In this document: positions 35,446 to 45,109 of the stretch, one piece after another
Numbering within the stretch: the stretch's first letter is position 1
How the letters are laid out: each line of letters starts with the position of its first letter
Position numbers and translations under genes: made by a program
Source: SpSt-333 sp040751955
GTDB lineage: Bacteria > Bacteroidota > Ignavibacteria > UBA10030 > UBA8401
Assembly: GCA_040751955.1 (NCBI GenBank)
Contig: JBFMFY010000003.1
Span: forward strand, 1 to 64,000
DNA: 64,000 nucleotides
Reading direction: 5' to 3'
The notes under the pieces: generated by a model
Told to the model about the DNA's origin: nothing
Seen by the model: the letters and a program-made list of their open reading frames with translations, nothing else
The model's database searches: none

Positions 35446-38400
35446 ATGTTATTCCGTTCACCACTTTTGCGCATTGCGTTGTTTTGCGCATTTCTCGTTT
35501 TCGCTTCAAATCTCTACTCTCAAGGAGTTACTACTGCTTCTATGAGCGGTATTGTCATGTCGGAAAAGGGAGAAGCACTCCCAGGGGCTATTGTTGTTGT
35601 TGTGCACGAACCGACAGGCACACGGTACGGAGCCTCGACACGAAGCACAGGTCAATACAATATTCCCAATATGAAAATCGGCGGACCGTACACGGTCACC
35701 GCATCGCTCGTTGGGTACAAAGGCGAGAGCCAAAAAGACATTTACCTGAGCCTCGGACAGGAAATGCGAATTGATTTCTGGCTTGTTGAAACAACTGTTG
35801 AAGGACAGGAAGTCGTGATCGTCGCTGAGACCGATCCCGTGCTGAACAGCGGACGGACCGGCGCAGCAACGTATGTCGATCGCAACGCCGTCAAAGAACT
35901 TCCTTCCGTCAAACGCAGCACGCGGGATCTCACAAGATTGGATCCGCGCAGCGACGGCAATTTCAGTTTCGGCGGACGGAACTGGCTCTTCAATAATATT
36001 TCGCTCGACGGCTCGTACTTCAACAATCCGTTCGGGCTTGATGATCCGGCACCCGGCGGACAAACAGGAGCGGAGCCCGTACCGTTTGATGCGGTGGATC
36101 AAGTACAGGTCTCCATTGCACCGTTCGATGTACGTGAAGGTGGATTCACCGGTGCAGGTATCAATACCGTAACAAAGAGCGGCACGAATCAGGTGCGCGG
36201 CTCGGCATACAGCTTTATCCGAAATGAGAGTTTGCTCGGAAACAAGGTGCGGGGAACCGACGTCATCGCAAATCCGGATCTCTCCTTCAATCAATCCGGC
36301 GTCTCTGTCGGCGGACCGATCATCGAGAATCAACTCTTCTTCTTTTTGAATGCCGAAATCGAACGGCGCGATGATCCGGGAAGTAACTTCGTCGCTAATC
36401 GTGGACAATCAGGAGCAGGTATTTCGCGCGTGCGCGCATCGGCGCTCGATTCGATCCGCAACCGGATGATCTCCGTGTACGGGTACGATCCTGGTGTGTA
36501 CGAAGGATACATCAATGAAACAAACAATGAAAAGGTTCTTCTCAAGTTGGATTGGAACGCGAACGAAAATCACAATGTCACGTTCCGGTACAACATGTTG
36601 AACGCAAAGCGCGATCTGGGACCGCATCCGTTCGTGCTTAGTGCAAACAACACCGGGCGAGGACCGAACTCGAACAGTTTGCCGTTCCAAAATTCTGGGT
36701 ATGCGATCAATAACAAGCTGAACTCATTCGCACTTGAAGTGAACAGCCGCTACGATGAATTTGCGAACAGATTCTTCGTTAGTTATAATCGTTTCCGTGA
36801 CAATCGTGATCCGCGCAGTAAGCCATTCCCCACGATTGAGATCGCCGAAGGAGGCGTCACGTACACCACGCTGGGACATGAACCATTTTCGATCCACAAT
36901 ATTCTGGATCAGGATGTCCTGCAGTTAACAAACAACTTTAGTTTCTACATGGATAACCACGTGATCACCGTTGGCGCTACGTACGAAAAGTTCTCGTTCT
37001 TCAATGCCTTTAACATCTTCCGGTACGGAGTTTTCTTCCTTGGACCTCCGTCAACTGCCGGTGGATTCGGCGGAACGACATTCTCGTCATTGCAGCAATT
37101 TTTCAAATACACCAATCCTGCCGACACATCGTTCCTGGATTTCAATGCGATGACGAAAGCTGCTGATGCGGGACCATTTAAAGGTGAAGATATCGATGTC
37201 GGCCAACTGGCGTTTTATGCACAGGATGAATATTTGCTCAGTGAAGACCTGAATTTGACGTACGGTATCCGGGTTGATATTCCGATGTACACAAACCCTG
37301 TTGCAAATCCATTCTCCACATCGTTGACAGCGCTTGATGAAAACGATCAGGTAGAAAAAATAGATCAGAGCAAACTTCCGGAGACTGCGTTACTGTTCTC
37401 TCCGCGTATCGGTTTCAACTGGAATGTGAGTGGTGATCGCTCCATGCAATTGCGCGGCGGAACAGGGATCTTCACAGGCCGCGTTCCATTCGTCTGGATC
37501 GGCAATGTAATTTCGAATCCGGGACAAAATCCCAATCTCCCTGTACATTTACGTTCATTCGACCTCAACGCCGCTGCATCAGATTTCAAATGGCCTCAGG
37601 TTTGGACAACAAACTTTGCCGTTGACAAACAATTGCCTTGGGATATACTTGGCACACTCGAAGTATTGTACAGTAAGGATATTAATGCCGTCTATATCCG
37701 GAATGCCGATTTGCGGACACCGGTCCGGACTCTTCCTGACGGAAGACCGTACTTTGGAGGTGCTGCATTCCCTGTGAACCCGTTTGAATTGAATGCCGAC
37801 GGAGGAGCCGGTATTTATGTCATCGACAATACCGACGAAGGTTACAACTACAGCATCGCTGCACAACTGAGAAAGCGTTTCGAATCGGGCTTGAGCACAA
37901 GCCTCGGGTATGCATATCTCGAAGCAAAGAACGTTATGCAATCGACAGAAATTGCGAGCGTGTTGTGGTCGGCAAATCCGGTGCAAGGAGATCCGAACAA
38001 ACCGGAACTGGGTTATTCGCAATTCGGCATCCGACACCGCATCACCGCAAGCGCGACGTACAAAATTTCATGGAACGACAATTGGGCAACATCGTTTGGA
38101 ATTTTTGCAGAAGTTGCTGAAGGAAATAAATTCGCCGGCGCCGGCGGCAACCGTTACTCATTTACATACGCAGGCGATGTGAACGGCGACGGGCAGGGGG
38201 GTAACGATCTTATCTATATCCCAAAGGATCAGAACGATATCATCTTTGTGAACTATACGAATGCAACTGGCACGACATACACGCCCGCAGAACAGTATGC
38301 CGCGTTCAATGCATTCATTGAACAGGATGACTATCTGAAAAACAACCGCGGCAAGATCGCGGAACGTTTCGGTGCGGTCAATCCGTGGTTTGCCAACATG

Positions 38401-38688
38401 GATTTGAAGATCCTGCAGGACTTTATGATCCCGATGGGAGGAAGCAACCATACGTTCCAACTGTCGTTCGACATTCTGAACGTGCTGAACCTCATCAGCT
38501 CCGATTGGGGCGTACGGAGCGTTGCAAGTCCGCTGGCAACATCGCCGCTGCAGTTAGTAGATTTCGGAGGTCCGAACTCTGCGCCGAGATTCAATTTCGA
38601 CCCGTCGATCAAAAAGACGTACGTTGACGATCCGGGTCTCGATTCGCGCTGGCAGATGCAGATCGGGCTGCGGTATATGTTTAACTGA
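35446..38688 (+). CDS. Oar-like TonB-dependent receptor with carboxypeptidase-regulatory domain
   Basis: A 1080-residue outer-membrane protein. A signal peptide (LLRIALFCAFLVFASNLYSQ) is followed by a CarboxypepD_reg/CNA-B-like domain at about residues 28-110 (SGIVMSEKGEALPGAIVVV). The plug domain starts with DRNAVKELPSVKRST, and a long beta-barrel ends in MQIGLRYMFN with a terminal aromatic-Asn. The plug lacks an obvious vitamin/siderophore signature and matches Oar-type receptors. Oar of Myxococcus is linked to protein secretion and development. A clear AAGGAG lies 7 bases before the ATG. It is a single gene with its own terminator. The substrate is unknown. Confidence 0.92.
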   Translation: MLFRSPLLRIALFCAFLVFASNLYSQGVTTASMSGIVMSEKGEALPGAIVVVVHEPTGTRYGASTRSTGQYNIPNMKIGGPYTVTASLVGYKGESQKDIYLSLGQEMRIDFWLVETTVEGQEVVIVAETDPVLNSGRTGAATYVDRNAVKELPSVKRSTRDLTRLDPRSDGNFSFGGRNWLFNNISLDGSYFNNPFGLDDPAPGGQTGAEPVPFDAVDQVQVSIAPFDVREGGFTGAGINTVTKSGTNQVRGSAYSFIRNESLLGNKVRGTDVIANPDLSFNQSGVSVGGPIIENQLFFFLNAEIERRDDPGSNFVANRGQSGAGISRVRASALDSIRNRMISVYGYDPGVYEGYINETNNEKVLLKLDWNANENHNVTFRYNMLNAKRDLGPHPFVLSANNTGRGPNSNSLPFQNSGYAINNKLNSFALEVNSRYDEFANRFFVSYNRFRDNRDPRSKPFPTIEIAEGGVTYTTLGHEPFSIHNILDQDVLQLTNNFSFYMDNHVITVGATYEKFSFFNAFNIFRYGVFFLGPPSTAGGFGGTTFSSLQQFFKYTNPADTSFLDFNAMTKAADAGPFKGEDIDVGQLAFYAQDEYLLSEDLNLTYGIRVDIPMYTNPVANPFSTSLTALDENDQVEKIDQSKLPETALLFSPRIGFNWNVSGDRSMQLRGGTGIFTGRVPFVWIGNVISNPGQNPNLPVHLRSFDLNAAASDFKWPQVWTTNFAVDKQLPWDILGTLEVLYSKDINAVYIRNADLRTPVRTLPDGRPYFGGAAFPVNPFELNADGGAGIYVIDNTDEGYNYSIAAQLRKRFESGLSTSLGYAYLEAKNVMQSTEIASVLWSANPVQGDPNKPELGYSQFGIRHRITASATYKISWNDNWATSFGIFAEVAEGNKFAGAGGNRYSFTYAGDVNGDGQGGNDLIYIPKDQNDIIFVNYTNATGTTYTPAEQYAAFNAFIEQDDYLKNNRGKIAERFGAVNPWFANMDLKILQDFMIPMGGSNHTFQLSFDILNVLNLISSDWGVRSVASPLATSPLQLVDFGGPNSAPRFNFDPSIKKTYVDDPGLDSRWQMQIGLRYMFN

Positions 38689-38708
38689 CGAACATTTCTT
38701 TGTGTAAT

Positions 38709-38747
38709 AAAAAAAGCCGGTTGTCGGAAGACAATCGGCTTTTTTTA
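38709..38747. terminator. Bidirectional intrinsic terminator
   Basis: The stem is GCCGGTTGTC / GACAATCGGC with one G-T pair and a GGAA loop. It is flanked by an A-tract on the left and a T-tract on the right, so it works in both directions. It ends the Oar-like gene on the plus strand and the DUF1287 gene cluster on the minus strand. Confidence 0.92.
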
Positions 38748-38773
38748 TTTTCGGAAAATCAAAGTAGAGAATC

Positions 38774-39328
38774 CTACCAGCGGTAATGCCCGATGATTTT
38801 ATATTTCAACAATACATCTTCTTTCTGCGCCCCGCTGCCGATGTTGTGGATCATGTAATTTCTTTTCCCCTCTTCCACGATATCGTCCGAAACGATGCCG
38901 ATATGATACAATCCCAATGGCAGCATCCACGCAACAACGTCGCCTGCTTCATAACCGGCATTCAGCGCAATCGACTTCCCTTTCCGCTTGAAATAGGTCA
39001 TTAAATTCGGTACGCGGCGGTGATCGATATTTCTGTCGGCGATCTTTGCACTCCAGAAATTCGGATACGCATCGATATTTTCTTTCTTATCCTCGTAGAT
39101 TTCTTTCTGCAGATCGACGCCGATCTTTCTGAATGCTCTGACAATCACATCGCAACAAACTCCCCGCTCCAGCGGGACATCTCCGCCTGGGTAATCGAGC
39201 TGTTCATAAGCTGCAACATAGCGGAGCGTAACGCCAACCTGCTCTGCGGCAGCGCGGGAAATGGCAAGGCGAATGTCTGTTTCGTTCTGTTGGAAGAAAA
39301 ACGCAACGAGGAAAAAAATCGCGGTCAT
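38774..39328 (-). CDS. DUF1287 exported protein, NlpC/P60-like
   Basis: A 184-residue protein with a short hydrophobic N-terminus (MTAIFFLVAFFFQQ), probably a signal or anchor. RGVCCDVIVRAFRKIG supplies a candidate nucleophile cysteine and PLGLYHIGIVSDD a candidate histidine. AGDVVAWMLP lies between them. This is the DUF1287 pattern, predicted to have a papain/NlpC-P60-like fold. A wall-peptide amidase or hydrolase role is therefore plausible but not shown. It overlaps the HAD gene by four bases. Confidence 0.85.
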   Translation of the reverse strand: MTAIFFLVAFFFQQNETDIRLAISRAAAEQVGVTLRYVAAYEQLDYPGGDVPLERGVCCDVIVRAFRKIGVDLQKEIYEDKKENIDAYPNFWSAKIADRNIDHRRVPNLMTYFKRKGKSIALNAGYEAGDVVAWMLPLGLYHIGIVSDDIVEEGKRNYMIHNIGSGAQKEDVLLKYKIIGHYRW

Positions 39329-40035
39329 GCTTTGTCGATACTCTCAACGATCTGAACTATTTCGGAGGGATGGTGTGCAGTAAAATCCGGTTTGTGCTGC
39401 CAGCCGCCTGTCGGATCGTACAGACCGTACGCCGCGGCAACGGTGACAATCGCTTTCCGTCCCAATTTTTGATTGGCATTATTCGCACAATGCGCGTCGG
39501 TGTCATGGTCGCCAACGTACACGATGGTATCCGTGTGATTGAAATTCCCGATCTGCGATATTCCCATCAACAATCCTTCGGGATCAGGTTTCTGTTTTCT
39601 GATATCAACCTCTTCATAGCCGATGATGAACCGGAAGTGATCGAGGATGCCGTGCCGTTCGAGATTGTTCTTGATGTTTTGATGTGAGTTTTGCGAGACA
39701 ATGCCGTGCGGATACTTCTTGAGGTGCGAGATCGCGTGATTGATCCCGTCATAAAATTCTACATCCGTCGTATCGCGCAGTTGGAACTCGGTCCAGAGGC
39801 TTCCTGCCGCATTCGTCTCTTCGTCGTTCAGTCCGAATTCTTTATGATACAGCTCCCTCCAGTTGGCGTACTTCCTGTTCGCCGCCTCGTACACCTCCAG
39901 CGACGCAAAGGCGGGAAAATCTTTCGCCCGCTCGCCGACAAACGATGTCAACAGTGCTCGTGCAACGTTGTAATTCTTCTGTCTCGTATCGACGAGCGTA
40001 CCGTCGTAATCCCAGATGATTCCTTTGACAGCCAT
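39325..40035 (-). CDS. HAD-superfamily phosphatase (phosphoglycolate phosphatase-like)
   Basis: A 236-residue hydrolase. WDYDGTLVDTRQKN is motif I, GIVSQNSHQNIK motif II (Ser/Gln variant), DIRKQKPDPEG motif III with its lysine, and VYVGDHDTDAHCA motif IV. The C1-type helical cap lies between motifs I and II. The substrate is not predictable. It lies 8 bases after the glutamate dehydrogenase gene and overlaps the following DUF1287 gene, so the three may be one transcript. Confidence 0.9.
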   Translation of the reverse strand: MAVKGIIWDYDGTLVDTRQKNYNVARALLTSFVGERAKDFPAFASLEVYEAANRKYANWRELYHKEFGLNDEETNAAGSLWTEFQLRDTTDVEFYDGINHAISHLKKYPHGIVSQNSHQNIKNNLERHGILDHFRFIIGYEEVDIRKQKPDPEGLLMGISQIGNFNHTDTIVYVGDHDTDAHCANNANQKLGRKAIVTVAAAYGLYDPTGGWQHKPDFTAHHPSEIVQIVESIDKA

Positions 40036-40043
40036 ACGTTAAA

Positions 40044-41453
40044 TTATATCCCCCTCAACTTCGCCGCTTTCGCCACACGCTCCACTGCAAGAATGAATGC
40101 ACCAATGCGCATCGGCACTTTATATTTTTCTGTCGCGTGCAGCACGGACTGGTAACTATGTGTCATAATCTTCTCCAGTTCATTCACCACGCGGGGGTAC
40201 TCCCATTTGAACTGCTGCATGTTCTGCGCCCACTCAAAGTAACTGACTGTCACGCCGCCGGCATTGGCAAAGATGTCGGGCACGACGGGAATGCTCTTGG
40301 ATGCGAGGATCTCGTCCGCTTCCACTGTGGTCGGTCCGTTTGCCGCTTCGATCACCAGTTTCGCTTTCACGCTCTGTGCGTTGTCGCCGCGCAACTGGTT
40401 GCCAAGCGCCGCAGGGATCAGCACGTCGCATTTCAGTTCCAGCAATTCCTCGTTCGTCAGCTTCACGCATCCTTTTAATCCCACGATGCTGCCGGTGTTC
40501 TTCACTTGTGCGATTGCGTCGGCGTACCGTATGCCGCGGGGATTATAGATTCCTCCTTTTACATCACTCAGTGCAACGACCTTCACACCCATCTCCTGTT
40601 CAAGAATCCTCGCCGTGTGCGAGCCGACATTTCCGAACCCCTGAATTGCAACCGTGATTTTTTTCAAATCGAGTTTATTCGTCTTCGCAGATTCGCGCAG
40701 CGCAATGCAGACTCCCCGTCCGGTTGCTTCTTCCCTGCCGAGCGACCCGCCAAGCTCTACCGGTTTTCCGGTGACGACACCGGGTGAGTATCCGTGCCGT
40801 TTGCTGTACTCATCCATCATCCACGACATTGTTTGTGCGTTCGTATTCACATCAGGCGCCGGGATATCTTCCAGCGGTCCGATAATGCTGTCGATGCGTC
40901 CTGTAAACTCACGCGTTATTCTCTCGAGTTCACCCATGGAATGTTTCGACGGATCAATCGTAATTCCCCCTTTCGCACCGCCGAACGGAATATCAACGAT
41001 CGCTGTCTTCCATGTCATCAATGACGCAAGCGCCCGCACTTCGTTGATATCCACTTCATGATGGTATCGGATTCCACCTTTATACGGACCGCGGGCGTTA
41101 TTGTGCTGCACCCTGTAGCCGATAACGGAATGGAGCTTTCCGTCATCCATCAGCACAGGCAGTTCAACGCGCACTTCACGGTCTGGTGTTTTGATCAAGA
41201 GCGACGCTTCATCGCTCAGACTGATCTTTTTTGCAGCAGTCTCAAAATTGCGCAGGACATCATCGTACGGATTATGCTTCGATAATTCAGCAGTTGGTTT
41301 CACCGGTTCGGAAGAAGACTTTACTGAGACATATCGCTGCGGCTTTCGCGCGGCGTTTTTCTTTTTCAGTCTGGGATGCGGTTTCTGCCTGTGCTTTTTG
41401 ACGGGACGATGTTTCACTTTTTTTGCAGCATGTTTTTTCGGTTTCTTCGCCAT
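40044..41453 (-). CDS. Glu/Leu/Phe/Val dehydrogenase with histone-like basic N-terminal tail
   Basis: A 469-residue protein. Residues about 55-469 are a complete glutamate dehydrogenase: YKGGIRYHHEVD, FGGAKGGITIDP with the catalytic lysine region, DVNTNAQTM, LGGSLGREEATGRG and IQGFGNVGSHTA for NAD(P) binding. It converts glutamate to 2-oxoglutarate and ammonium, or the reverse. The first ~45 residues are an added tail dominated by Lys, Arg, His, Ala and Pro (HAAKKVKHRPVKKHRQKP), like bacterial histone H1-type tails. A strong AAAGGAG site 6 bases before the ATG shows that the tail is truly translated. Such a tail is not part of the normal family architecture. Confidence 0.93.
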   Translation of the reverse strand: MAKKPKKHAAKKVKHRPVKKHRQKPHPRLKKKNAARKPQRYVSVKSSSEPVKPTAELSKHNPYDDVLRNFETAAKKISLSDEASLLIKTPDREVRVELPVLMDDGKLHSVIGYRVQHNNARGPYKGGIRYHHEVDINEVRALASLMTWKTAIVDIPFGGAKGGITIDPSKHSMGELERITREFTGRIDSIIGPLEDIPAPDVNTNAQTMSWMMDEYSKRHGYSPGVVTGKPVELGGSLGREEATGRGVCIALRESAKTNKLDLKKITVAIQGFGNVGSHTARILEQEMGVKVVALSDVKGGIYNPRGIRYADAIAQVKNTGSIVGLKGCVKLTNEELLELKCDVLIPAALGNQLRGDNAQSVKAKLVIEAANGPTTVEADEILASKSIPVVPDIFANAGGVTVSYFEWAQNMQQFKWEYPRVVNELEKIMTHSYQSVLHATEKYKVPMRIGAFILAVERVAKAAKLRGI

Positions 41454-41551
41454 ATGACACTCCTTTCAGGATTTACCTCGGCAATATTAGATTTTCAAAA
41501 TCTTTAAGATTTGGAAAATCGTATCATCGGTTTCTTCGTTCCCTTTGTGTG

Positions 41552-41971
41552 TTACACTTCTCTTTTATCAATGAGATAATTCTTGTACCAACTCAGATCG
41601 TGGAATAGTTGCATCAGGTTCTGCATTGCGATCGTGTCCATCGAAAGGTATGTTCCGGAAAAATGCGTCTTTGTCATCGTATCGGTCTGTTCAATCAGTT
41701 GCGAAATGAACGCGTGCGATTTTTTTATTTGCGATGTGAATTCTGTTTCCAGTTTGTCATAGCCTTCTCCTCCTTTGCCGATTTTTTTCATCAGGTCGAA
41801 CGACTTGATGAGGAACTTTGCCGAGAAGGCGAGGTCATCCAGAATATTTTTCAACGAATGTTGGGAAGCGATTTCGAGAAGTGCGCCGAGATCCATCGAG
41901 CGTTGCAGCGTGCCGCCCGATGCGGCGGTGATTTCGGAGAGAAGCGATTTTGTCGTTTGGCTGAGTGTCAT
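41552..41971 (-). CDS. Small helical protein, unknown function
   Basis: I start at the ATG ending at 41971 (MTLSQTTKSLLSEITAASG), because codons upstream of it look non-coding. The 139-residue product is almost all helix (LKNILDDLAFSAKFLIKSFDLMKKIG, given here only as a region at about residues 35-60), with no signal peptide or known motif. It could be a four-helix bundle. It lies 98 bases upstream of the glutamate dehydrogenase gene and 125 bases downstream of the GT9 gene. Function not assigned. Confidence 0.65.
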   Translation of the reverse strand: MTLSQTTKSLLSEITAASGGTLQRSMDLGALLEIASQHSLKNILDDLAFSAKFLIKSFDLMKKIGKGGEGYDKLETEFTSQIKKSHAFISQLIEQTDTMTKTHFSGTYLSMDTIAMQNLMQLFHDLSWYKNYLIDKREV

Positions 41972-42096
41972 AGGTTTTACTATGGCGAATAAAAACGTGG
42001 ATAAATATAGAAGAAGGGTGTGCGAGATGCAATATAAAAGCCGACGATGGCTGGAAGCCGAAAAACACCTGCAATTCGATGCTTTTCGGCATTGGA

Positions 42097-43146
42097 TCAA
42101 TGGATCATTTTTTTCATTGCCTCAAAGACTTCATCAGATGATATATCAGAGAGACATTTGAAGTGCTCTTTGGGACATGATTTCCGCCCGATATGCGTGC
42201 ATGGACGGCATTCAAGATCTCTTTGCTCGATAACGATCGATTCCGTTCCGTACGGAAAGAAACCGAACTCCTTCACTGTGGAGCCGAAAATCGCGACGAT
42301 CTTTCTCTGTTTCGCCGCTGCAAGATGCATCAGCCCGCTGTCGTTTGTAACGACCACATCGCAGAATTCCAGCGCCGCGGCAGATTCTAAAAGTGAAAAT
42401 TCGCCGGCAAAGTTCGAAACTGCATCGGGTGAAACTCTGCGCGATACTTCATCCGCAACGAACGCACAAACCAGCAGCTCGTCTGCACCTCCAAACAGAT
42501 GAATCTTTGCATGAAATTCGGTCGCAGCCCGAACAGCAATCTCGGCAAATTTTTCTTTTTGCCATCGCTTGGTGAAATGTTTGGCGCCGGGGCAGATACC
42601 CACCACTTTCTCAAAGCGATTCAATTTCAACTTCCCCATTTTACCCGACACATCGAAAAGCGTCGAATCGGGTATAAAGATCTCCAGTCCTTTCCCATCA
42701 TTCTTCACGCCGTATTTTTCGACCGTTTCTATATATCGTTCCGCAACGGACAGTTCATCGTCGTACGCATTCCGTTTCATGTTCACCAGCAGCCAGCGCT
42801 CAAATTTCCTCTTGTCCACCACCACCGTCTCTTTCGATCTGCAGGCAGTACGCAAAAATTTTGTGCGGATGCTGTCGTGAATATCTACAACCAGATCGTA
42901 ATGCTCGTCGTAGAGTTCTCCTGCAAGTTTCTTCAATCCGTCAAAACCTGTATCGACATCATATTCATGCACAATAGAAAGGTGGTGATTGTAGCGGACA
43001 ATCTCAGCGTAATCCTTTCTCACAACAAAATCGATCCGAGCATCTTTTCCTGCCGCCTGCCGCATCACCCGGAGCAGCGCCGACGACAACACGATATCGC
43101 CGATGGAACTTAACCGGAAGACAACTGTTTTACTGGGTAGGGTCAT
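42097..43146 (-). CDS. Heptosyltransferase-like glycosyltransferase family 9
   Basis: A 349-residue GT-B enzyme of the ADP-heptose:LPS heptosyltransferase family. The N-terminal FRLSSIGDIVLSSALLR, central GICPGAKHFTKRWQ and C-terminal VVTNDSGLMHLAAA with IFGST are diagnostic. The family adds heptose to the LPS inner core on the cytoplasmic face of the inner membrane. A late CPKEHFKCLSDIS cysteine pair is common in GT9. No other core-LPS gene is nearby, so whether it acts on LPS or on another glycan is open. Confidence 0.92.
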   Translation of the reverse strand: MTLPSKTVVFRLSSIGDIVLSSALLRVMRQAAGKDARIDFVVRKDYAEIVRYNHHLSIVHEYDVDTGFDGLKKLAGELYDEHYDLVVDIHDSIRTKFLRTACRSKETVVVDKRKFERWLLVNMKRNAYDDELSVAERYIETVEKYGVKNDGKGLEIFIPDSTLFDVSGKMGKLKLNRFEKVVGICPGAKHFTKRWQKEKFAEIAVRAATEFHAKIHLFGGADELLVCAFVADEVSRRVSPDAVSNFAGEFSLLESAAALEFCDVVVTNDSGLMHLAAAKQRKIVAIFGSTVKEFGFFPYGTESIVIEQRDLECRPCTHIGRKSCPKEHFKCLSDISSDEVFEAMKKMIH

Positions 43147-43525
43147 AACGTAAAAATTTCAAATCTTTAAATTATCAAATTACAAAGTCATGTCACGCAA
43201 AACAATAAAAACGGTCATGGTGAGCCGCCTGTCGGACGGGCAGACAAGGTGCAGGCTACGTTAGTGAAGTCATCCTTCGACGCATCCTTCTCAAAACGAA
43301 GGATTTGCTCAGGGTGACTGCTGTTTCTGCGCCGCGTCGAACCACTTTTAAGTCTTTGCGTAACATCTGTTACAAAAAGGAACCGGACGATTTGCTGTTG
43401 ATTGAATTTGATAATTTGCAATCTGATAATCGATAATTGTTTTAAGATAAGAGTAACTTTGCGAACAACAAAATTGATTTTGGCACAGCGTGAAAGTATA
43501 TTGAGAAAAAGGAGTAATTAGTCTT
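43147..43525. repeat. Gene-free stretch with extragenic palindromic repeat
   Basis: These 379 bases between divergent genes hold no gene. AT-rich filler (AATCTTTAAATTATCAAAT at 43159; TTGATAATTTGCAATCTG at 43404) flanks a compound element at about 43213-43321. That element begins GTCATGGTGAGCC and ends TTTGCTCAGGGTGAC, with CATCCTTCGACGCATCCTTC inside. Its terminal parts pair imperfectly. The inner CCTTCGA...GCTCAGGGTGA pattern matches that of the element at 32824. Promoters for the GT9 gene and the MoxR-VWA-cytochrome genes should lie here; I cannot place them with confidence. Confidence 0.6.
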
Positions 43526-45034
43526 ATGTCCCGCTCAACAACACTCGGTGAATTGAAAAACAGCGGTTATAAAGTGAGACCCGTGAAAGACGAGATACGG
43601 GAGAACCTCATCGCCAAATTGCGACGCAATGAACCGTTGTTCCCCGGCATTATCGGCTACGATGCAACTGTTATCCCTGCATTGATCAACGCCATTCTTG
43701 CAAAGCACGACATCATACTGCTTGGGCTGCGCGGTCAGGCGAAGACGAGATTGATCCGTCAATTCCCATCTCTGCTCGATGAATATATTCCCGCCATCAA
43801 AGGAAGCGAGATTAATGACAATCCGTTTCATCCGGTCAGTAAATTCGGTGTCGATCAGGTAAACAAATTCGGCGATGAAACAGAGATTGAGTGGATTCAC
43901 CGCGACCAGCGCTTCAGCGAGAAACTTGCCACACCCGATGTAACGATTGCCGATCTCATCGGCGACATCGATCCGATAAAAGCGGCGACACAGCGGCTGC
44001 ATTACTCACATGAAGGAGCGATCCATTTCGGGTTGATACCGCGCAGCAATCGCGGCATCTTTGCCATTAACGAACTTCCCGATCTTCAGCCGCGAATTCA
44101 GGTTGGGCTTTTTAATATTCTTGAAGAAAAAGATGTGCAGATTCGGGGATTCAATATCCGCATCCCGCTCGATGTCTTCCTCGTCTTCACTGCAAATCCG
44201 GAAGATTACACCAATCGCGGCAGCATCATTACGCCGCTCAAGGATAGAATCGATTCACAGATACTTACGCACTATCCCCGGACGATTGAGGATGCTATTA
44301 CGATCACAGAACAGGAAGCGTGGATCGAACGGAACGGAAAAGAACTTCACTTGCCGTACTATTTCAAAGAGATCATCGAAAACGTCGCATTCGAGGCGCG
44401 GAAGAGCGAGTTCGTCGATCAAAAGTCAGGCGTCAGTGCGCGGTTGACGATCGCGGCGATGGAAAACCTGATCAGCAATGCTGAGCGGCGCGCAATCATA
44501 TTGAATGAAAAGCATATCGTCCCCCGCATGTGCGACCTGCCGCATGTCCTGCCGGGCGTAACTGGTAAAGTGGAATTGGTTTTTGAAGGCGAGCAAGAAG
44601 GGGCATTGAAGGTCGGCAGAGCGTTGATCGGTAAAGCGACACGGGAGATTTTCAAAAAATATTTCCCCGATCCGCTGCAAAAACCGAAACGAACACAAGC
44701 ACAGCAGGCACAAGTGCAAAAAGAGACAAGCGAGTATGCAAAGATCGTCGGCTGGTTCGAAGGGGGCAATGCGTTGGAAGTCGCTGACGACATGCCGTTC
44801 GCCGCCTACTATACCGAACTTAACCGGGTGCCGACACTGAAGGAAGTGACAAAAAAATATTTCAAACTGGATGAAAAAGATCAGTACGGTCTCGCGTCGG
44901 CGATGGAATTTGTGCTGGACGGATTGCACCAGAATTCCAAGATCGCAAAGGATGAGATAGACCATGTGACGCATTATAAAGACATGGTCGGAACGATCTT
45001 CAGCAACAAAGGAAAGTTTGAAGAATACGATTAA
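43526..45034 (+). CDS. MoxR/Mg-chelatase-type AAA+ ATPase
   Basis: A 502-residue ATPase. GLRGQAKTRLIRQFP near residue 67 is a Walker A variant (GxxGxxKT), and GIFAINELPDL near residue 175 is the Walker B, with Asn-Glu as in MoxR/ChlI proteins. FLVFTANPEDYTNRG is the sensor 1 region. The long helical C-terminal extension (~residues 370-502) is absent from short MoxR proteins. The family works with VWA-domain partners to remodel or metallate target proteins, and such a partner gene follows. AAGGAG lies 11 bases before the start. Confidence 0.88.
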   Translation: MSRSTTLGELKNSGYKVRPVKDEIRENLIAKLRRNEPLFPGIIGYDATVIPALINAILAKHDIILLGLRGQAKTRLIRQFPSLLDEYIPAIKGSEINDNPFHPVSKFGVDQVNKFGDETEIEWIHRDQRFSEKLATPDVTIADLIGDIDPIKAATQRLHYSHEGAIHFGLIPRSNRGIFAINELPDLQPRIQVGLFNILEEKDVQIRGFNIRIPLDVFLVFTANPEDYTNRGSIITPLKDRIDSQILTHYPRTIEDAITITEQEAWIERNGKELHLPYYFKEIIENVAFEARKSEFVDQKSGVSARLTIAAMENLISNAERRAIILNEKHIVPRMCDLPHVLPGVTGKVELVFEGEQEGALKVGRALIGKATREIFKKYFPDPLQKPKRTQAQQAQVQKETSEYAKIVGWFEGGNALEVADDMPFAAYYTELNRVPTLKEVTKKYFKLDEKDQYGLASAMEFVLDGLHQNSKIAKDEIDHVTHYKDMVGTIFSNKGKFEEYD

Positions 45035-45041
45035 ACTTAAC

Positions 45042-45100
45042 CCCGCAGATTTCGCAGATAAACGCTGAAAATATCTGCGACGATCAGCGTGATCCGCGGG
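45042..45100. repeat. Palindromic CCCGCAGATT...CCGCGGG element inside an operon
   Basis: An imperfect inverted repeat, CCCGCAGATTTCGCAGATAA...TATCTGCGACG...GATCCGCGGG, fills most of the 75 bases between the AAA+ and VWA genes. It has the look of a dispersed extragenic element that landed within the transcript. As RNA it could form a stable hairpin that protects or separates the two halves of the message. Confidence 0.65.
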
Positions 45101-45109
45101 AAAACGACA

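Noticed and set aside
35506..36408. 300-codon minus-strand frame opposite the Oar-like receptor
   Set aside because: It is the shadow of a strongly coding plus-strand gene with signal peptide, plug and barrel features.
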